DNA of 64,000 bases. Source: Pseudomonadota bacterium (GTDB lineage: Bacteria > Pseudomonadota > Alphaproteobacteria > UBA828). A model generated the notes under the pieces. It did not search any database. It was not told the DNA's origin and was given only the letters and a program-made list of their open reading frames with translations. Below, piece after piece: positions 25,394-34,483 of this stretch. Position numbers and translations under genes: made by a program. Location: positions 1 to 64,000 of the forward strand of contig JAQBTG010000014.1 in assembly GCA_027624955.1 (NCBI GenBank). Direction: 5' to 3'. The first letter of the stretch is position 1; each line of letters begins with the position of its first letter.

Positions 25394-28300
25394 TCAGGCG
25401 GATTGTGCCGATGCTTCGTCGCTCAACGGATGCTCGATGCGCGAGATCATTTCCTTCGGGCAGATTTGCCAGAATTTGCCCGATTCAAGCGTCCAATCCG
25501 CCAGCAGGCGTTCAGCAAAGCGGGTCTGTGTCTCGCTATAATGTTCGCGCACAAGGTCACGGCAAACGCCCTCCCAATAGCGGCTTTGTATGCGCTGCCA
25601 AATCACTGAATCTGCATTGACCCGATGTTCGAAACTGCCGTCTGTGTCATACACGAAGGCCATGCCGCCGGTCATGCCGGCAGCAAAATTATCGCCCACC
25701 GGCCCGAGAATAACGGCGACGCCGCCGGTCATATATTCGCAGCCGTTCGAGCCGCAGCCTTCGACCACCGCACTGGCGCCTGAATTGCGCACACAGAAAC
25801 GCTCACCCGCTTGGCCCGCGGCGAACAGCTTGCCGGCCGTGGCGCCGTACAGCACCGTGTTGCCGATGATGGCGTTTTCGTTGGAAATGAGGGGGCTGGA
25901 GGTTGCCAGCCGGAGCGAGATGGTGCCGCCCGAAAGCCCCTTGCCGACATAATCATTGGCTTCGCCGATGACTTCGAGCTTTAGGCCCTGCACCGCGAAG
26001 GCGCCGAGCGATTGGCCCGCTGCGCCGCGCATGCGCACGGTGAAGTAATTTGGCGACAGGCCGGTCATGCCGAAGCGTCGCGTCAGGTGGGAGGAAAGCT
26101 TGGCGCCAATCGCCCGGTCGGTGTTGCGCACCGTATAAGCGAGTTGCATTTTTTCCGGCACTTCGAGCGCATTGCCGGCATCGCGAATCATCTGTTCGTC
26201 GAGGCTTTCCGGTACCTCGTTGCGGCCTTCGCGCGTAGACGTCCGGGCGAAGCCGCCGGGATCGGCCTGTACCAATATCGGATTGAGGTCGAGATCGTCC
26301 AAATCGCGGCTGCCACGGCTTACTTGACGCAGTAAATCGCTGCGCCCGACGATCTCATTCAGCGTGCGCGCACCGAGAGACGCCAAAATCTCGCGCACTT
26401 CTTCGGCGATGAAGCTGAACAGATTGACGACCTTCTCCGGCGAGCCCCCAAACTTGGCTCTGAGCGCCTCGTCTTGGGTGCAGATACCCACCGGGCAGGT
26501 GTTTGAGTGGCACTGGCGCACCAGGATACATCCCATGGCGACCAACGAGGCGGTGCCGATGCCGAATTCCTCGGCGCCGAGCATGGCGGCGATGACCACG
26601 TCGCGCCCGGTCTTGATGCCGCCATCCACCCGAAGTGTGGTCGTGTGGCGCAGGCGATTCAGAGTCAGGACCTGGTTGATTTCGGCCAGGCTCATCTCCC
26701 ACGGCACGCCGGCATATTTAAGACTAGACTGTGCCGCCGCACCGGTGCCGCCGTCATGGCCGGAAATCAAAATGATGTCCGCTTTCGCCTTGGCAACGCC
26801 GGCGGCGACGGTGCCGATGCCGGATTCCGCCACCAGCTTGACCGACACCCTGGCTTGCGGATTGATCTGTTTGAGGTCGTAGATGAGCTGCGCCAGATCC
26901 TCGATCGAATAGATATCGTGGTGCGGCGGCGGGGAAATCAGCGTTACGCCGGGCGTGGCGCAACGCAAGCGAGCGATTTCCTCGGTGACTTTAAAGCCAG
27001 GAAGCTGGCCGCCCTCGCCCGGTTTGGCGCCCTGGGCCATCTTGATTTCGATTTCACGGCAGCGGTTGAGATATTCCGCCGTGACGCCAAAACGCCCGGA
27101 TGCGATCTGCTTGACGGCTGAACTTGCATTGTCGCCATTGGCGCGCGGTTCGTAGCGCGACGGATCCTCGCCACCTTCGCCTGAGCAGGAAGCGGCGCCG
27201 ATGCGGTTCATGGCAATGGCCAGGGTCTCATGCGCTTCGCGCGACAAGGCGCCGTGCGACATGCTGCCCGACATAAAACGCTTACGGATCTCGGTGATCG
27301 ATTCGATTTCTTCCACGGCAATCGGTTCGCCGTGGCGCTTAAAATCCAACAGGTCGCGCACATGAACTGGCGGCATGTCGGTCACGCCGGCCGAATATTT
27401 TTTATAGGTCGCGAATGAATCGCTGGCCACGGCATGCTGCAACATATGAATGAGGCGGCCGTCAAAGGCATGCACTTCACCCGAGCTTCTGGCCTTATAA
27501 AGGCCGCCCACCGGGAGTGTCGTGCGCGTTCCTTCATGTGCCCGATAATGCAGCTTGAGGACGCGCTCTTTAATGCCAGAGAGACCAATGCCGGAGATGC
27601 GCGAGCTCATGCCGGGGAAGAATTCGGCGACCAGGGCGCGCGACAGGCCGACAGCCTCGAAATTATAGGCGCCGCGGTAGGAACCGAGCACCGAGATGCC
27701 CATCTTCGAAAGAATCTTCAGCAGGCCGGCATCAACGGCGGCGCGGTAGCGTTGGCAGCATTCATCTAGGCTGAGATTGCCGAACAGGCCGCGCGCTTGA
27801 CGATCGGCGATGCTCTCCTGAGCCAGATAAGCGTTCACCGTGGTCGCGCCGACACCGATGAGTACGGCGAAATAATGCACATCCAGGCATTCGCCGGAAT
27901 GCACATTGATCGAGGTGAACGTGCGCAGTTTCTGCCGCACCAAATGGCTATGCACGCCGCCGGCGGCGAGGATCATCGGCACGGCTGCGCGATCGGATGA
28001 GGTGTTTTCATCGCTCAACACCAAATGCACGGCGCCGCCGCGGACCGCGTCTTCGGCCTCGCGCCGAATGCGAATCATGGCCTCGGTCAATTCATTGTGG
28101 CCCTCACCGGCCTCGAAGGTGCAATCGACCCAGGCCGCCTTGTCGCCCATATAGCGGTGCATGGCGGCAAATTCCGCATTGGTGAGCACCGGCGAGTTGA
28201 GCAGCAGGATATCGGTTTGTGCGGCGCTTTCACCGAACATGTTGCCCAAATTTCCAAGCCGCGTCTTGAGGCTCATGACGCCATATTCGCGCAACGAATC

Positions 28301-29938
28301 AATCGGCGGATTTGTGACTTGGCTGAAATTCTGCCGGAAAAAATGTTGCATGCCGCGATACTGCCGTGACAACACGGCGAGCGGCGTATCGTCGCCCATC
28401 GAGCCGACCGGTTCCTTGCCATCCTCCACCATCGGATGGAGGATCACCTCCAACTCCTCCATGGAGTAGCCGAATGTGCGCTGGCGATGGCGCAGTTCCT
28501 CAGCGGTGTAGGTCACCGGTTCCTTTTCCGAGCCGATCAGGCTGTCGATCTCGACGATCTTTTTGACCCACTCGCCGTAAGGGTGGCGCGCCGCCAGCAT
28601 GTCCTTGAGTTCACGGTCGTGATAGAAGCGGCCTTCTTCCAATTGAACGCCGATCATTTCGCCCGGTCCCAGACGGCCTTTTTCTATCACCTGGGCTTCG
28701 TCAATCGGCACCATGCCGGTTTCCGAGCCGACGACGAGAAGGCCGTCGGTGGTGACGGTATAGCGCAGCGGACGAAGACCGTTGCGGTCCATGCTGGCGA
28801 TGACCCAACGACCGTCCGACGCCGCCAGCGCCGCCGGCCCGTCCCATGGTTCGATCACGCAATTGCAATAGGCGAAGAGGTCGCGATGCGCTTGCGGCAT
28901 ATGCGGGCGGTGCGACCAGGATTCGGGCACCACCATGCACTGCGCCGCGGGCATCGGCCGCCCGGCGTGCACCAAGGCCTCGATGACCGAATCGAGGGCC
29001 ATGGAATCGGAGGCATCGGGCTCTATGAGCGGGAAAATCTCGTCATTATATTCTTCGAACACCTCGCTCGCCGCACGCGTCTCGTGGCTCTTCATCCAAT
29101 TGGAGTTGCCCTTGATGGTGTTTATTTCGCCGTTATGGGCAAGCATGCGGAAGGGCTGCGCGAGGCGCCAAGTGGGGAAGGTGTTGGTCGAATAGCGCTG
29201 ATGAAAAATAGCGAAATTCGAGACAAAACGCTGGTCTAGCAAATCGGGATAGAAGGCGGTGAGCTGCTCGGCCAGGAACATGCCCTTATAGACCACCGTG
29301 CGGCAGCTCAAAGAGCAGATGTAGAATTCCTTGATATGGTGCTCGAGGACGATTTTCTCGATGCGCCGGCGGATGATGTAGAGGTCGATTTCGAATTGAT
29401 TCTCATCGACGCCGCGATCGTTGGAGATCATCACTTGCTCGATCTCGGGGCGCGTGGCGTTGGCTTTTTCACCGATCACCGCATAGTCGATGGGCACCTG
29501 GCGCCAGCCGTAAATGCCGTGGCCGAAGCGTAGAATCTCGCTCTCGACGATACCGCGCGAGGTTTCCTGCGCGCCCATATCGGTCTTCGGCAGAAAGATC
29601 ATGCCGAGCGCCAGGCGGCCTTCCTTGGGCCGATGGCCAGTATCTTCGACATGCTCCTTGAAAAAATCCTGAGGGATTTGGAGATGGATGCCGGCGCCGT
29701 CGCCGGTCTTGCCGTCGGCGTCGACGGCGCCGCGGTGCCACACCGCCTTGAGCGCCGCAATGCCGGCTTCGACCACATCACGCCGCGGTTTGCCGTCGAG
29801 CGATGCGATCAAGCCAACGCCGCAGGAATCACGCTCGTCCGCCGCGCGGTACAGGCCATCGCGTTCCAGGCGCTCGGCATTGTCGCGCCAGTTGGCGATA
29901 AATTGGCTGCCGCTTTCGTGCTTGGCTTGCTGTGCCAT
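25394..29938 (-). CDS. gltB: Glutamate synthase (NADPH) large subunit
   Basis: A 1514-residue protein that, with GltD, makes two glutamates from glutamine and 2-oxoglutarate. ATG 29938 (MAQQAKHESG) follows the gltD stop by 13 bases. The N-terminal glutamine amidotransferase domain has its nucleophile in ERDSCGVGLIAS; Cys near residue 39 implies a propeptide of about 38 residues is removed. The central and FMN synthase domains include GEGGEDPSRY and GHDGGTGAAAQSS. The 3Fe-4S cysteine region (CHSNTCPVGICTQD) is intact. The C-terminal beta-helix (GANDYVGKGLSGG-like region, EANDYVGKGLSGG) is present. Confidence 0.97.
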   Translation of the reverse strand: MAQQAKHESGSQFIANWRDNAERLERDGLYRAADERDSCGVGLIASLDGKPRRDVVEAGIAALKAVWHRGAVDADGKTGDGAGIHLQIPQDFFKEHVEDTGHRPKEGRLALGMIFLPKTDMGAQETSRGIVESEILRFGHGIYGWRQVPIDYAVIGEKANATRPEIEQVMISNDRGVDENQFEIDLYIIRRRIEKIVLEHHIKEFYICSLSCRTVVYKGMFLAEQLTAFYPDLLDQRFVSNFAIFHQRYSTNTFPTWRLAQPFRMLAHNGEINTIKGNSNWMKSHETRAASEVFEEYNDEIFPLIEPDASDSMALDSVIEALVHAGRPMPAAQCMVVPESWSHRPHMPQAHRDLFAYCNCVIEPWDGPAALAASDGRWVIASMDRNGLRPLRYTVTTDGLLVVGSETGMVPIDEAQVIEKGRLGPGEMIGVQLEEGRFYHDRELKDMLAARHPYGEWVKKIVEIDSLIGSEKEPVTYTAEELRHRQRTFGYSMEELEVILHPMVEDGKEPVGSMGDDTPLAVLSRQYRGMQHFFRQNFSQVTNPPIDSLREYGVMSLKTRLGNLGNMFGESAAQTDILLLNSPVLTNAEFAAMHRYMGDKAAWVDCTFEAGEGHNELTEAMIRIRREAEDAVRGGAVHLVLSDENTSSDRAAVPMILAAGGVHSHLVRQKLRTFTSINVHSGECLDVHYFAVLIGVGATTVNAYLAQESIADRQARGLFGNLSLDECCQRYRAAVDAGLLKILSKMGISVLGSYRGAYNFEAVGLSRALVAEFFPGMSSRISGIGLSGIKERVLKLHYRAHEGTRTTLPVGGLYKARSSGEVHAFDGRLIHMLQHAVASDSFATYKKYSAGVTDMPPVHVRDLLDFKRHGEPIAVEEIESITEIRKRFMSGSMSHGALSREAHETLAIAMNRIGAASCSGEGGEDPSRYEPRANGDNASSAVKQIASGRFGVTAEYLNRCREIEIKMAQGAKPGEGGQLPGFKVTEEIARLRCATPGVTLISPPPHHDIYSIEDLAQLIYDLKQINPQARVSVKLVAESGIGTVAAGVAKAKADIILISGHDGGTGAAAQSSLKYAGVPWEMSLAEINQVLTLNRLRHTTTLRVDGGIKTGRDVVIAAMLGAEEFGIGTASLVAMGCILVRQCHSNTCPVGICTQDEALRAKFGGSPEKVVNLFSFIAEEVREILASLGARTLNEIVGRSDLLRQVSRGSRDLDDLDLNPILVQADPGGFARTSTREGRNEVPESLDEQMIRDAGNALEVPEKMQLAYTVRNTDRAIGAKLSSHLTRRFGMTGLSPNYFTVRMRGAAGQSLGAFAVQGLKLEVIGEANDYVGKGLSGGTISLRLATSSPLISNENAIIGNTVLYGATAGKLFAAGQAGERFCVRNSGASAVVEGCGSNGCEYMTGGVAVILGPVGDNFAAGMTGGMAFVYDTDGSFEHRVNADSVIWQRIQSRYWEGVCRDLVREHYSETQTRFAERLLADWTLESGKFWQICPKEMISRIEHPLSDEASAQSA

Positions 29939-29951
29939 CGTCCGCCGCCCC

Positions 29952-31376
29952 TTAAACCGCTTGCGCCAGCGGCATGGCGCCGGCGCCGATATAGCGGTGA
30001 ATGGCGGCCGCCGCATCGCGCCCATCTTTGATCGCCCAGACGACGAGCGAGGCGCCGCGCACGATATCGCCGGCGGCAAAGACGCCGTCGAGATTGGTCA
30101 TCATCGAACGCCAGTCGACCTTGACCGAGCCCCAGCGCGTTATCTCGAGCTCCGGCGCGTCGAACAGCACCGGCAAATCCTCTGGATCGAAACCAAGTGC
30201 CTGGATCGCGAGATCAGCGAGCAGGGTGTGGCTCGAGCCGGCAATCGGCTGCGGCGTCTGACGGCCGGACGCATCGGCCACACCGAGATGGATGTGCACC
30301 GCGCGCACCCCCGCCACAGCATCTTCGCCGACAAAGGCTTCGGGCGCCGATAGCCAGGCGAACGAGACGCCCTCTTCCTCGGCATGGGTGACCTCTTGCA
30401 GCGAGCCCGGCATGTTGGCCCGGTCACGGCGGTAGAGGCAGGTGACGGATTTAGCCTTTTGGCGGATTGCCGTGCGCACGCAATCCATCGCCGTATCGCC
30501 GCCGCCGATAACCACGACATTCTTGCCGGCGGCATTCAAGGTGCCGTCGTCGAATTCCGGCACTGCATCGCCCAGCCCCTTGCGGTTGCTCGCGGTGAGA
30601 TAATCCATCGCCTTGAAGATGTTATCGAGGCCAACGCCGGGCACCTTGATCTCGCGCGCCGCGTAGGCGCCGGTGGCGATCAGTACGGCATCGTGGCGGG
30701 CGCGGAGATCGGCCAGCGTGGCATCGCGGCCGACTTCGAATTGCAGATGGAATTCGACGCCGCTTTCGATCAGTAAATTGGCGCGCCGCTCGACGATATG
30801 TTTTTCCAGTTTGAAATTCGGAATGCCGTAGATCAGCAGCCCGCCGATGCGGTCGTAACGATCATAGACATGCACCTGATAGCCCTGCTGGCGCAGCATT
30901 TCCGCAGCCGCCAAGCCGCCCGGCCCGGCGCCGATAATGCCCACCGATTCAGGCCGCTCAACCGTCGGGCGGACCGCCTTGACCCAACCCTCGGCAAACG
31001 CGGTGTCGGTGATATAGCGCTCGACAGCACCGATGGTGACCGACTCGAACCCCTTCTCGATCACGCAATTGCCTTCACACAGCAAATCCTGCGGGCAGAT
31101 GCGGCCACAAATCTCGGGAAAATTATTGGTCGCCGAAGAGATCTCATAGGCCTCTTGCAGGCGCCCAGCGGCGGTCAACATGAGCCAGTCGGGGATATTG
31201 TTCTGAACTGGACAATGGATTTGACAGAACGGTACGCCGCATTGCGAGCAACGCGAGGCCTGCTCCAATGCACTCCCAGGCACGTAGTCGCGATAGACCT
31301 CATTCCAGTCTTCGCGGCGCTCCTTGGGATCGCGCTTGTCCGGCCGTTTAGCCGCAATATCGACGAATTTAAGCAT
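29952..31376 (-). CDS. gltD: Glutamate synthase (NADPH) small subunit
   Basis: The 474-residue small subunit takes electrons from NADPH through FAD and Fe-S clusters to GltB. ATG 31376 (MLKFVDIAAKRPDKRDP) is preferred to an upstream start that would add 37 unusual residues. Two cysteine clusters (CSQCGVPFCQIHCPVQNN near 42-59 and CGRICPQDLLCEGNC near 90-104) are followed by FAD (GIIGAGPGGLAAAEML) and NADPH (VVVIGGGDTAMDCVRTA) binding loops. It is first in a gltD-gltB operon. Confidence 0.96.
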   Translation of the reverse strand: MLKFVDIAAKRPDKRDPKERREDWNEVYRDYVPGSALEQASRCSQCGVPFCQIHCPVQNNIPDWLMLTAAGRLQEAYEISSATNNFPEICGRICPQDLLCEGNCVIEKGFESVTIGAVERYITDTAFAEGWVKAVRPTVERPESVGIIGAGPGGLAAAEMLRQQGYQVHVYDRYDRIGGLLIYGIPNFKLEKHIVERRANLLIESGVEFHLQFEVGRDATLADLRARHDAVLIATGAYAAREIKVPGVGLDNIFKAMDYLTASNRKGLGDAVPEFDDGTLNAAGKNVVVIGGGDTAMDCVRTAIRQKAKSVTCLYRRDRANMPGSLQEVTHAEEEGVSFAWLSAPEAFVGEDAVAGVRAVHIHLGVADASGRQTPQPIAGSSHTLLADLAIQALGFDPEDLPVLFDAPELEITRWGSVKVDWRSMMTNLDGVFAAGDIVRGASLVVWAIKDGRDAAAAIHRYIGAGAMPLAQAV

Positions 31377-31759
31377 ATAGCGCCCGCTAGCCTCTGTTGT
31401 CGCGGTGACTGGTTTTTTGGTGAAGCAGCCGGCAATTCTCTCCAGGCGCCGCATATGGACCGGCAATCTAGCGGAGAAATTGAGCAAATGCGAGAAAAAA
31501 CAGAATCTAAGTCAGAAATGCTGACTTAGATGGGCCGTTCGGCCACCAGTAATTAAAATCATTAAAATCAGAAAAATTAGATTTCGCGATTTTAGTCCGT
31601 TTCTATGACTGTTTCATATGCAGGCCAAATTCGGACACACCATAATTTACCCCACGCGAACTATGTGCGAATTACCAATTATCCTTAGAGTACAATGTGA
31701 TATAACCGTTCAGCACAAGAATTTCCGCTGAAATTTATTACACACAGGCTATTTGCATC
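31377..31759. other. AT-rich divergent control region between gltD and uppP
   Basis: This 383-base region is clearly richer in A+T than its surroundings and holds no supported gene. It contains a perfect inverted repeat (listed apart), a short GGCCG-TT-CGGCC hairpin just after it, and two ATTAAAATCA direct repeats (31553-31573 region). Promoters for both divergent genes should lie here. Confidence 0.6.
31505..31531. promoter_or_regulatory. Perfect 11-bp inverted repeat upstream of gltD
   Basis: ATCTAAGTCAG and CTGACTTAGAT are exact reverse complements around a five-base spacer AAATG. The site lies about 130 bases upstream of gltD and about 230 upstream of uppP. Its symmetry fits a dimeric regulator site; a transcript hairpin is the other reading, but no T-run follows on either strand. 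Confidence 0.6.
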
Positions 31760-32578
31760 GTGCTGTTGTTGCACATTGTCATTTTGGCGATCGTCCAGGG
31801 TATCTCCGAGTTTTTGCCGGTCAGCTCCTCGGGGCATCTTGTCTTGCTGCCGCATTTGGCCGGCTGGCAGGACCAGGGCAGTAATATCGATATTGCTGTC
31901 CATGTCGGCACGCTAGGCGCGGTGCTGGTCTATTTTTGTCGCGATATTTGGGCGATTCTGGCGGGCTTCGCCGGCGGTCGGCGGCCGGAGCGCAGGGCCG
32001 GACGGGCCCTCGGCATCCACCTGTTGGTTTCCCTGCCGCCGGTGCTCGTGGCCGGCGCCCTGCTGGTCACGTTCGCCCCAGATCTATTCCGCTCTTCCCT
32101 GATCGTTGCCTGGACCATGCTCATTTTCGGCGTGCTGTTGTGGATCGCCGACCGCGTCGGCATGACGGTGCGGCGGATCGAGCATATGACCATTGGCAGC
32201 GCCTTCATCATCGGCGCGGCGCAGGTCCTGGCGCTGGTGCCCGGCACCAGCCGCTCCGGTATCACCATGACGGCAGCGCGCTTTTTAGGATTCGAGCGCG
32301 GTGAAGCAGCACGGTTTTCGATGCTGATGTCGATTCCGGTAATTGTCGCGGCAGGCGCGGTGGCGGCGCGCGATATGGTGCAATCGGGCGAGCCGATCAT
32401 CACGGGAGACGCCGGCCTCGCGGCCGCGATTGCGTTCGTGACGGCGCTGTTCTCGATCGCGGTGTTAATGTTCATGTTGAAGCGTGTGAGCTTCACACCG
32501 TTCGTCATCTATCGCCTGTTTCTAGGCGTCGTGTTGCTGGTGCTTTACTACGGCTTCGACTGGTCGTTCGGCGCCTAG
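31760..32578 (+). CDS. uppP: Undecaprenyl-diphosphatase UppP/BacA
   Basis: A 272-residue polytopic inner-membrane enzyme that dephosphorylates undecaprenyl pyrophosphate for cell-wall carrier recycling. The two active-site motifs are present: QGISEFLPVSSSGHL (about 13-27) and VPGTSRSGITM (about 159-169). Several hydrophobic helices follow. The GTG at 31760 is the likely start, though the ribosome-binding site is weak. Monocistronic. Confidence 0.95.
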   Translation: MLLLHIVILAIVQGISEFLPVSSSGHLVLLPHLAGWQDQGSNIDIAVHVGTLGAVLVYFCRDIWAILAGFAGGRRPERRAGRALGIHLLVSLPPVLVAGALLVTFAPDLFRSSLIVAWTMLIFGVLLWIADRVGMTVRRIEHMTIGSAFIIGAAQVLALVPGTSRSGITMTAARFLGFERGEAARFSMLMSIPVIVAAGAVAARDMVQSGEPIITGDAGLAAAIAFVTALFSIAVLMFMLKRVSFTPFVIYRLFLGVVLLVLYYGFDWSFGA

Positions 32579-32681
32579 AGCAAATCCCGAGCAGGTGGAA
32601 TCACCTGCGACGACGCATTTGCTTCAATTGTAAAGAGATAGAGCGTGCCGGGTGAGGGCAAGCGAACCTGACATGCTCTAG
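32575..32681. repeat. Intergenic palindromic element
   Basis: The ends are inverted (CTAGAGCA at 32575-32582 and TGCTCTAG at 32674-32681) and an inner perfect hairpin CAGGTG-GAAT-CACCTG occurs near 32594-32609. The layout resembles the short GAGCAnnnTCCCGA...TGCTCTAG palindromic repeats common between alphaproteobacterial genes. It overlaps the uppP stop codon and fills the gap to the convergent NDUFA9-like gene. Confidence 0.6.
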
Positions 32682-32689
32682 ATGTCTGT

Positions 32690-33709
32690 TCAGGAATGCG
32701 CCTCAGCGCTCGAATCCGTGCGCGCACGGCGAAAGCGGTGCAGATAGGTTGGCAGGATCATTTCTGCCGGGCTCGCCGCGATGCCAAGATCGCCGAGCGT
32801 CAGCGCGCCCTCTGCCACCACATTGTCCGCACGCAGCATCTTTGCTTGATCCACTGAAAACGGTGGTTCGGGCAGGAACTGCGCCAAGAAGCCAAGGACA
32901 TCGGCGGCGATATAGGGAACCGGCACGAGCAGGCGCTTATAGTGGGTTTCGCGCGCCACCAATTCCATCAATTCGCGGAAGCTGTATATCGTCGGCCCGC
33001 CTAATTCATAGGTCTTGCCGTCACATTCGCCTGAACCACTGCTCAGTACGCGCTCCACGGCATGCCCGACGTCGCTCACATGCACTGGCTGCATACGCGT
33101 TGTTCCGGCCTCGATTTCGGGGATTAGATAAAGCCCTTCGATGCGGAATTTGGGCCGCTGGCGAATCTTGAAGAACACCGGAAGGAATGGAGAAATTCGC
33201 GCCAATGCGCTGAATTTATTAAAAAAATTATCCTCCGGACCGAACATGACTGCGGGCCGGAGGATCGTCGCCCGCGGGAAAGCCGCGCGCAACGCCTGCT
33301 CGCCTGCAGCTTTGCTGCGGGCGTAGGCTGAATTGGCCCCGGCGTCGGCGCCGATAGCGGAAATATGGACCAGTCTATTGACGCCGGCTGCCGCCGCGGC
33401 GCGGGCAATGCGACCGGGCGCGCGCGCATGGACTTCGGCGAAGCGCTGGCGCCCGCGTTGCACCAGAATGCCTGATAAATTCACCACTTCGCTTGCGCCC
33501 TCGATGGCGCGCGCCACCGATACATCGTCGCGCACATTGGCCTGGATCAAGGCGATCTGTCCGACGTCGCCCATGGGACGCAGAAATCCGGCGAATTCCG
33601 GACGCCGCACCGCGACCCGTATGCGTGCACCGTCCTGCGCCAATTTTTGGATCAGGTGACGGCCGAGAAATCCAGAACCGCCAAAAACCGTCACAACGCG
33701 TTTGCTCAT
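32690..33709 (-). CDS. Complex I NDUFA9-family atypical SDR protein
   Basis: A 339-residue NAD(P)-binding protein. The cofactor loop is VFGGSGFLGRHLIQ at the N-terminus. The middle has a modified SDR active site (YARSKAAGEQAL, near 126-137) and the FGPEDNFFNKFSALA segment characteristic of the NDUFA9 group. In alphaproteobacteria this protein is found with complex I or ubiquinone metabolism, but it is not a core Nuo subunit. It stands alone here. Its role is inferred from family similarity. Confidence 0.85.
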   Translation of the reverse strand: MSKRVVTVFGGSGFLGRHLIQKLAQDGARIRVAVRRPEFAGFLRPMGDVGQIALIQANVRDDVSVARAIEGASEVVNLSGILVQRGRQRFAEVHARAPGRIARAAAAAGVNRLVHISAIGADAGANSAYARSKAAGEQALRAAFPRATILRPAVMFGPEDNFFNKFSALARISPFLPVFFKIRQRPKFRIEGLYLIPEIEAGTTRMQPVHVSDVGHAVERVLSSGSGECDGKTYELGGPTIYSFRELMELVARETHYKRLLVPVPYIAADVLGFLAQFLPEPPFSVDQAKMLRADNVVAEGALTLGDLGIAASPAEMILPTYLHRFRRARTDSSAEAHS

Positions 33710-33828
33710 ACCGTCGCCGCTTTCATGATGAAGCTCCTACTTAGGATACTTCAGGCCCGGCTGCCAGCGGAAATCAAGCCGGCGATTCGGGTTGACAGGC
33801 TGAAACCACCCGGCTACCCAAGACCGGG

Positions 33829-34443
33829 ATGGCCATACATTTGCATATCAATGATTTACCGCCGGGTCTCGCCTTCGGCGACAGCGTCGCGATCGACAGC
33901 GAGGCCATGGGCCTTCAGCCGCATCGCGACCGCCTCTGCGTGGTGCAGATGTCGCGCGGCGACGGTGATTGCCATCTCGTGCATTTTCTGCCGCCCGGTG
34001 ATTATTCAGCGCCCAATCTGAAGGCCATTCTCGGCGATCCCAAGGTGCTCAAATTGTTTCATTTCGGGCGCTTCGACGTGGCCATCCTCGAACGCTATCT
34101 CGGCGTCACGTGCCAGCCCGTCTATTGCACCAAAATTGTGTCCAAACTGGTGCGCACCTATACCGACCGTCACGGCCTCAAGGATCTGTGCCGCGAGTTG
34201 CTCGGTGTCGAATTGTCTAAGCAGCAGCAGTCCTCGGACTGGGGCGCGGCGGAACTGACCCCCGAGCAACAAACCTATGCCGCGTCCGATGTTCTCCACT
34301 TGCATGATATCAAAAATATTCTCGATCGCATGTTGGCCCGCGAAGGGCGCACCGAAATAGCCCAGGCCTGCTTCGATTTTCTGCCCCATCGCGCGCGCCT
34401 CGATCTCGCCGGGTGGGACGAGGTCGACATCTTTCACCACTAG
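33829..34443 (+). CDS. Ribonuclease D-like 3'-5' exonuclease
   Basis: A 204-residue DEDDy exonuclease domain only, without the HRDC domains of full-length RNase D. The metal ligands are visible as IDSEAMG (Exo I, near 23-29), HFGRFDVAILE (Exo II) and YAASDVLHLHDI (Exo III with Tyr). This compact form is common in alphaproteobacteria and acts on structured RNA 3' ends. A TTGACA (33792-33797) and TACCCA (33815-33820) with a 17-base spacer form a weak candidate promoter close to the ATG. Confidence 0.88.
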   Translation: MAIHLHINDLPPGLAFGDSVAIDSEAMGLQPHRDRLCVVQMSRGDGDCHLVHFLPPGDYSAPNLKAILGDPKVLKLFHFGRFDVAILERYLGVTCQPVYCTKIVSKLVRTYTDRHGLKDLCRELLGVELSKQQQSSDWGAAELTPEQQTYAASDVLHLHDIKNILDRMLAREGRTEIAQACFDFLPHRARLDLAGWDEVDIFHH

Positions 34444-34483
34444 GCCACGCGACGTCTAAGCCGCGCCTAAACGGCGCGATGAT

